DNA of 15,545 bases from positions 1 to 15,545 of the forward strand of contig CAJUKV010000063.1 in the NCBI GenBank assembly GCA_910587305.1, in the 5' to 3' direction. The first letter of the stretch is position 1, and each line of letters begins with the position of its first letter. Below the pieces are notes generated by a model. That model worked only from the letters and a program-made list of their open reading frames with translations, searched no databases and had not been told where the DNA came from. The DNA is from an uncultured Lachnospiraceae bacterium (GTDB taxonomy: Bacteria > Bacillota > Clostridia > Lachnospirales > Lachnospiraceae). The position numbers were made by a program, and so were the translations under genes. Shown here piece after piece: positions 15,311 through 15,545 of this stretch.

Positions 15311-15339
15311 AAGAAATCAAGGGGGTGCGGTTTCTTAAT
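15308..15339. repeat. 9-bp inverted repeat between convergent genes
   Basis: ATTAAGAAA (15308-15316) and TTTCTTAAT (15331-15339) are perfect inverted copies around a G-rich 14-nt loop. It may be a second terminator, or part of a cassette end. A further possible stem, AGCCA (15369-15373) with TGGCT (15396-15400), is followed by T-rich sequence on both strands and suits termination between the convergent genes. Confidence 0.5.
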
Positions 15340-15352
15340 GCCTAAAAATAAT

Positions 15353-15362
15353 AGCGAACAAA
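15353..15362 (+). repeat. Right copy of 10-bp flanking repeat
   Basis: AGCGAACAAA, identical to 13007-13016. The distance to the following 17-mer is 29 nt here and 35 nt on the left, so the two flanks are similar in arrangement but not identical in length. Confidence 0.55.
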
Positions 15363-15391
15363 AGGAAAAGCCACTTGCCGAAATTTCATTG

Positions 15392-15408
15392 AAAATGGCT
15401 CTATTTTT
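15392..15408 (+). repeat. Right copy of 17-bp direct repeat
   Basis: AAAATGGCTCTATTTTT, identical to 13052-13068. The last two bases overlap the stop codon of the minus-strand gene at the right edge. Confidence 0.85.
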
Positions 15409-15545
15409 ATTCGCTGTCACTCTGATTTTTCTTAAATTGTTGCTCCAAATGTTCATTTCGGAGTTTCATTCGTGTAGCATTGTCTATATCTTCATACACT
15501 TTCTTTGTCACTGGCAAGGTGGAGTAATCAGCAATTTTCTGTTTT
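15407..15545 (-). CDS. 3' end of an unidentified gene (partial)
   Basis: The minus strand is open from the window edge to TAA at 15407-15409 and encodes 45 C-terminal residues, KQKIADYSTLPVTKKVYEDI then DNATRMKLRNEHLEQQFKKN and QSDSE. The hydrophilic, Lys/Glu/Asn-rich, probably helical composition looks like a genuine C-terminus. I do not recognise the family. The opposite strand is also open here from ATG 15338 to the edge, but that translation is Cys/His/Trp/Phe-rich, as expected for the antisense of a hydrophilic protein. The gene is convergent with the HD-phosphohydrolase gene. Confidence 0.6.
   Translation of the reverse strand, partial: KQKIADYSTLPVTKKVYEDIDNATRMKLRNEHLEQQFKKNQSDSE

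Noticed and set aside
15338..15545. Plus-strand gene entering from ATG 15338
   Set aside because: Spacing to GGGGGTG is acceptable, but the translation after residue 45 is dense in Cys, His, Trp and Phe, as for antisense of the more credible minus-strand gene; kept only as an alternative.

Overview
The window holds a core bacterial expression locus followed by an AT-rich accessory segment. The core is rpoB-rpoC, then rpsL-rpsG-fusA-tuf (the str operon), all on the + strand with strong AGGAGG-type ribosome binding sites. The layout, the protein lengths and the GTG/TTG starts behind strong Shine-Dalgarno sequences suggest a Gram-positive anaerobe of the Clostridia, most likely Lachnospiraceae. 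That placement is inference from general resemblance; no marker was compared with a database.

Layout. Positions 1-312 hold a GC-rich, highly foldable element (53-132), an AT-rich stretch and a near-consensus promoter for rpoB. rpoB (313-4179) and rpoC (4305-8114) encode the beta and beta' subunits of RNA polymerase. Both end in acidic tails; the one on RpoC is very long. The 125-nt spacer between them can form several hairpins, one of which covers the rpoC ribosome binding site. A classic terminator (8143-8170) closes this unit. A consensus promoter (8207-8235) opens the str operon: rpsL, rpsG (GTG start), fusA (TTG start) and tuf. No L7Ae-like gene lies between rpoC and rpsL. tuf has a second promoter of its own, and its -10 box lies inside a perfect 11-bp inverted repeat. 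A hairpin terminator follows tuf.

The accessory segment runs from about 12920 to the end. A short gene of unknown family (13209-13604) overlaps by 20 nt a gene for a 553-aa HD-domain phosphohydrolase of the SAMHD1/YwfO type (13585-15246), with all metal and catalytic residues in place. The pair is flanked by direct repeats: an exact 17-mer at 13052-13068 and 15392-15408, and an exact 10-mer at 13007-13016 and 15353-15362. This makes it look like a discrete inserted cassette. At the right edge the 3' end of an unidentified gene enters on the minus strand, convergent with the cassette.

Together: the first 12.9 kb supplies RNA polymerase, two ribosomal proteins and the elongation factors, in two or three transcription units. 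The two-gene cassette behind tuf is the most likely candidate for an undescribed system, possibly nucleotide-depletion defence. That function is inference from the HD enzyme family and the genetic context.
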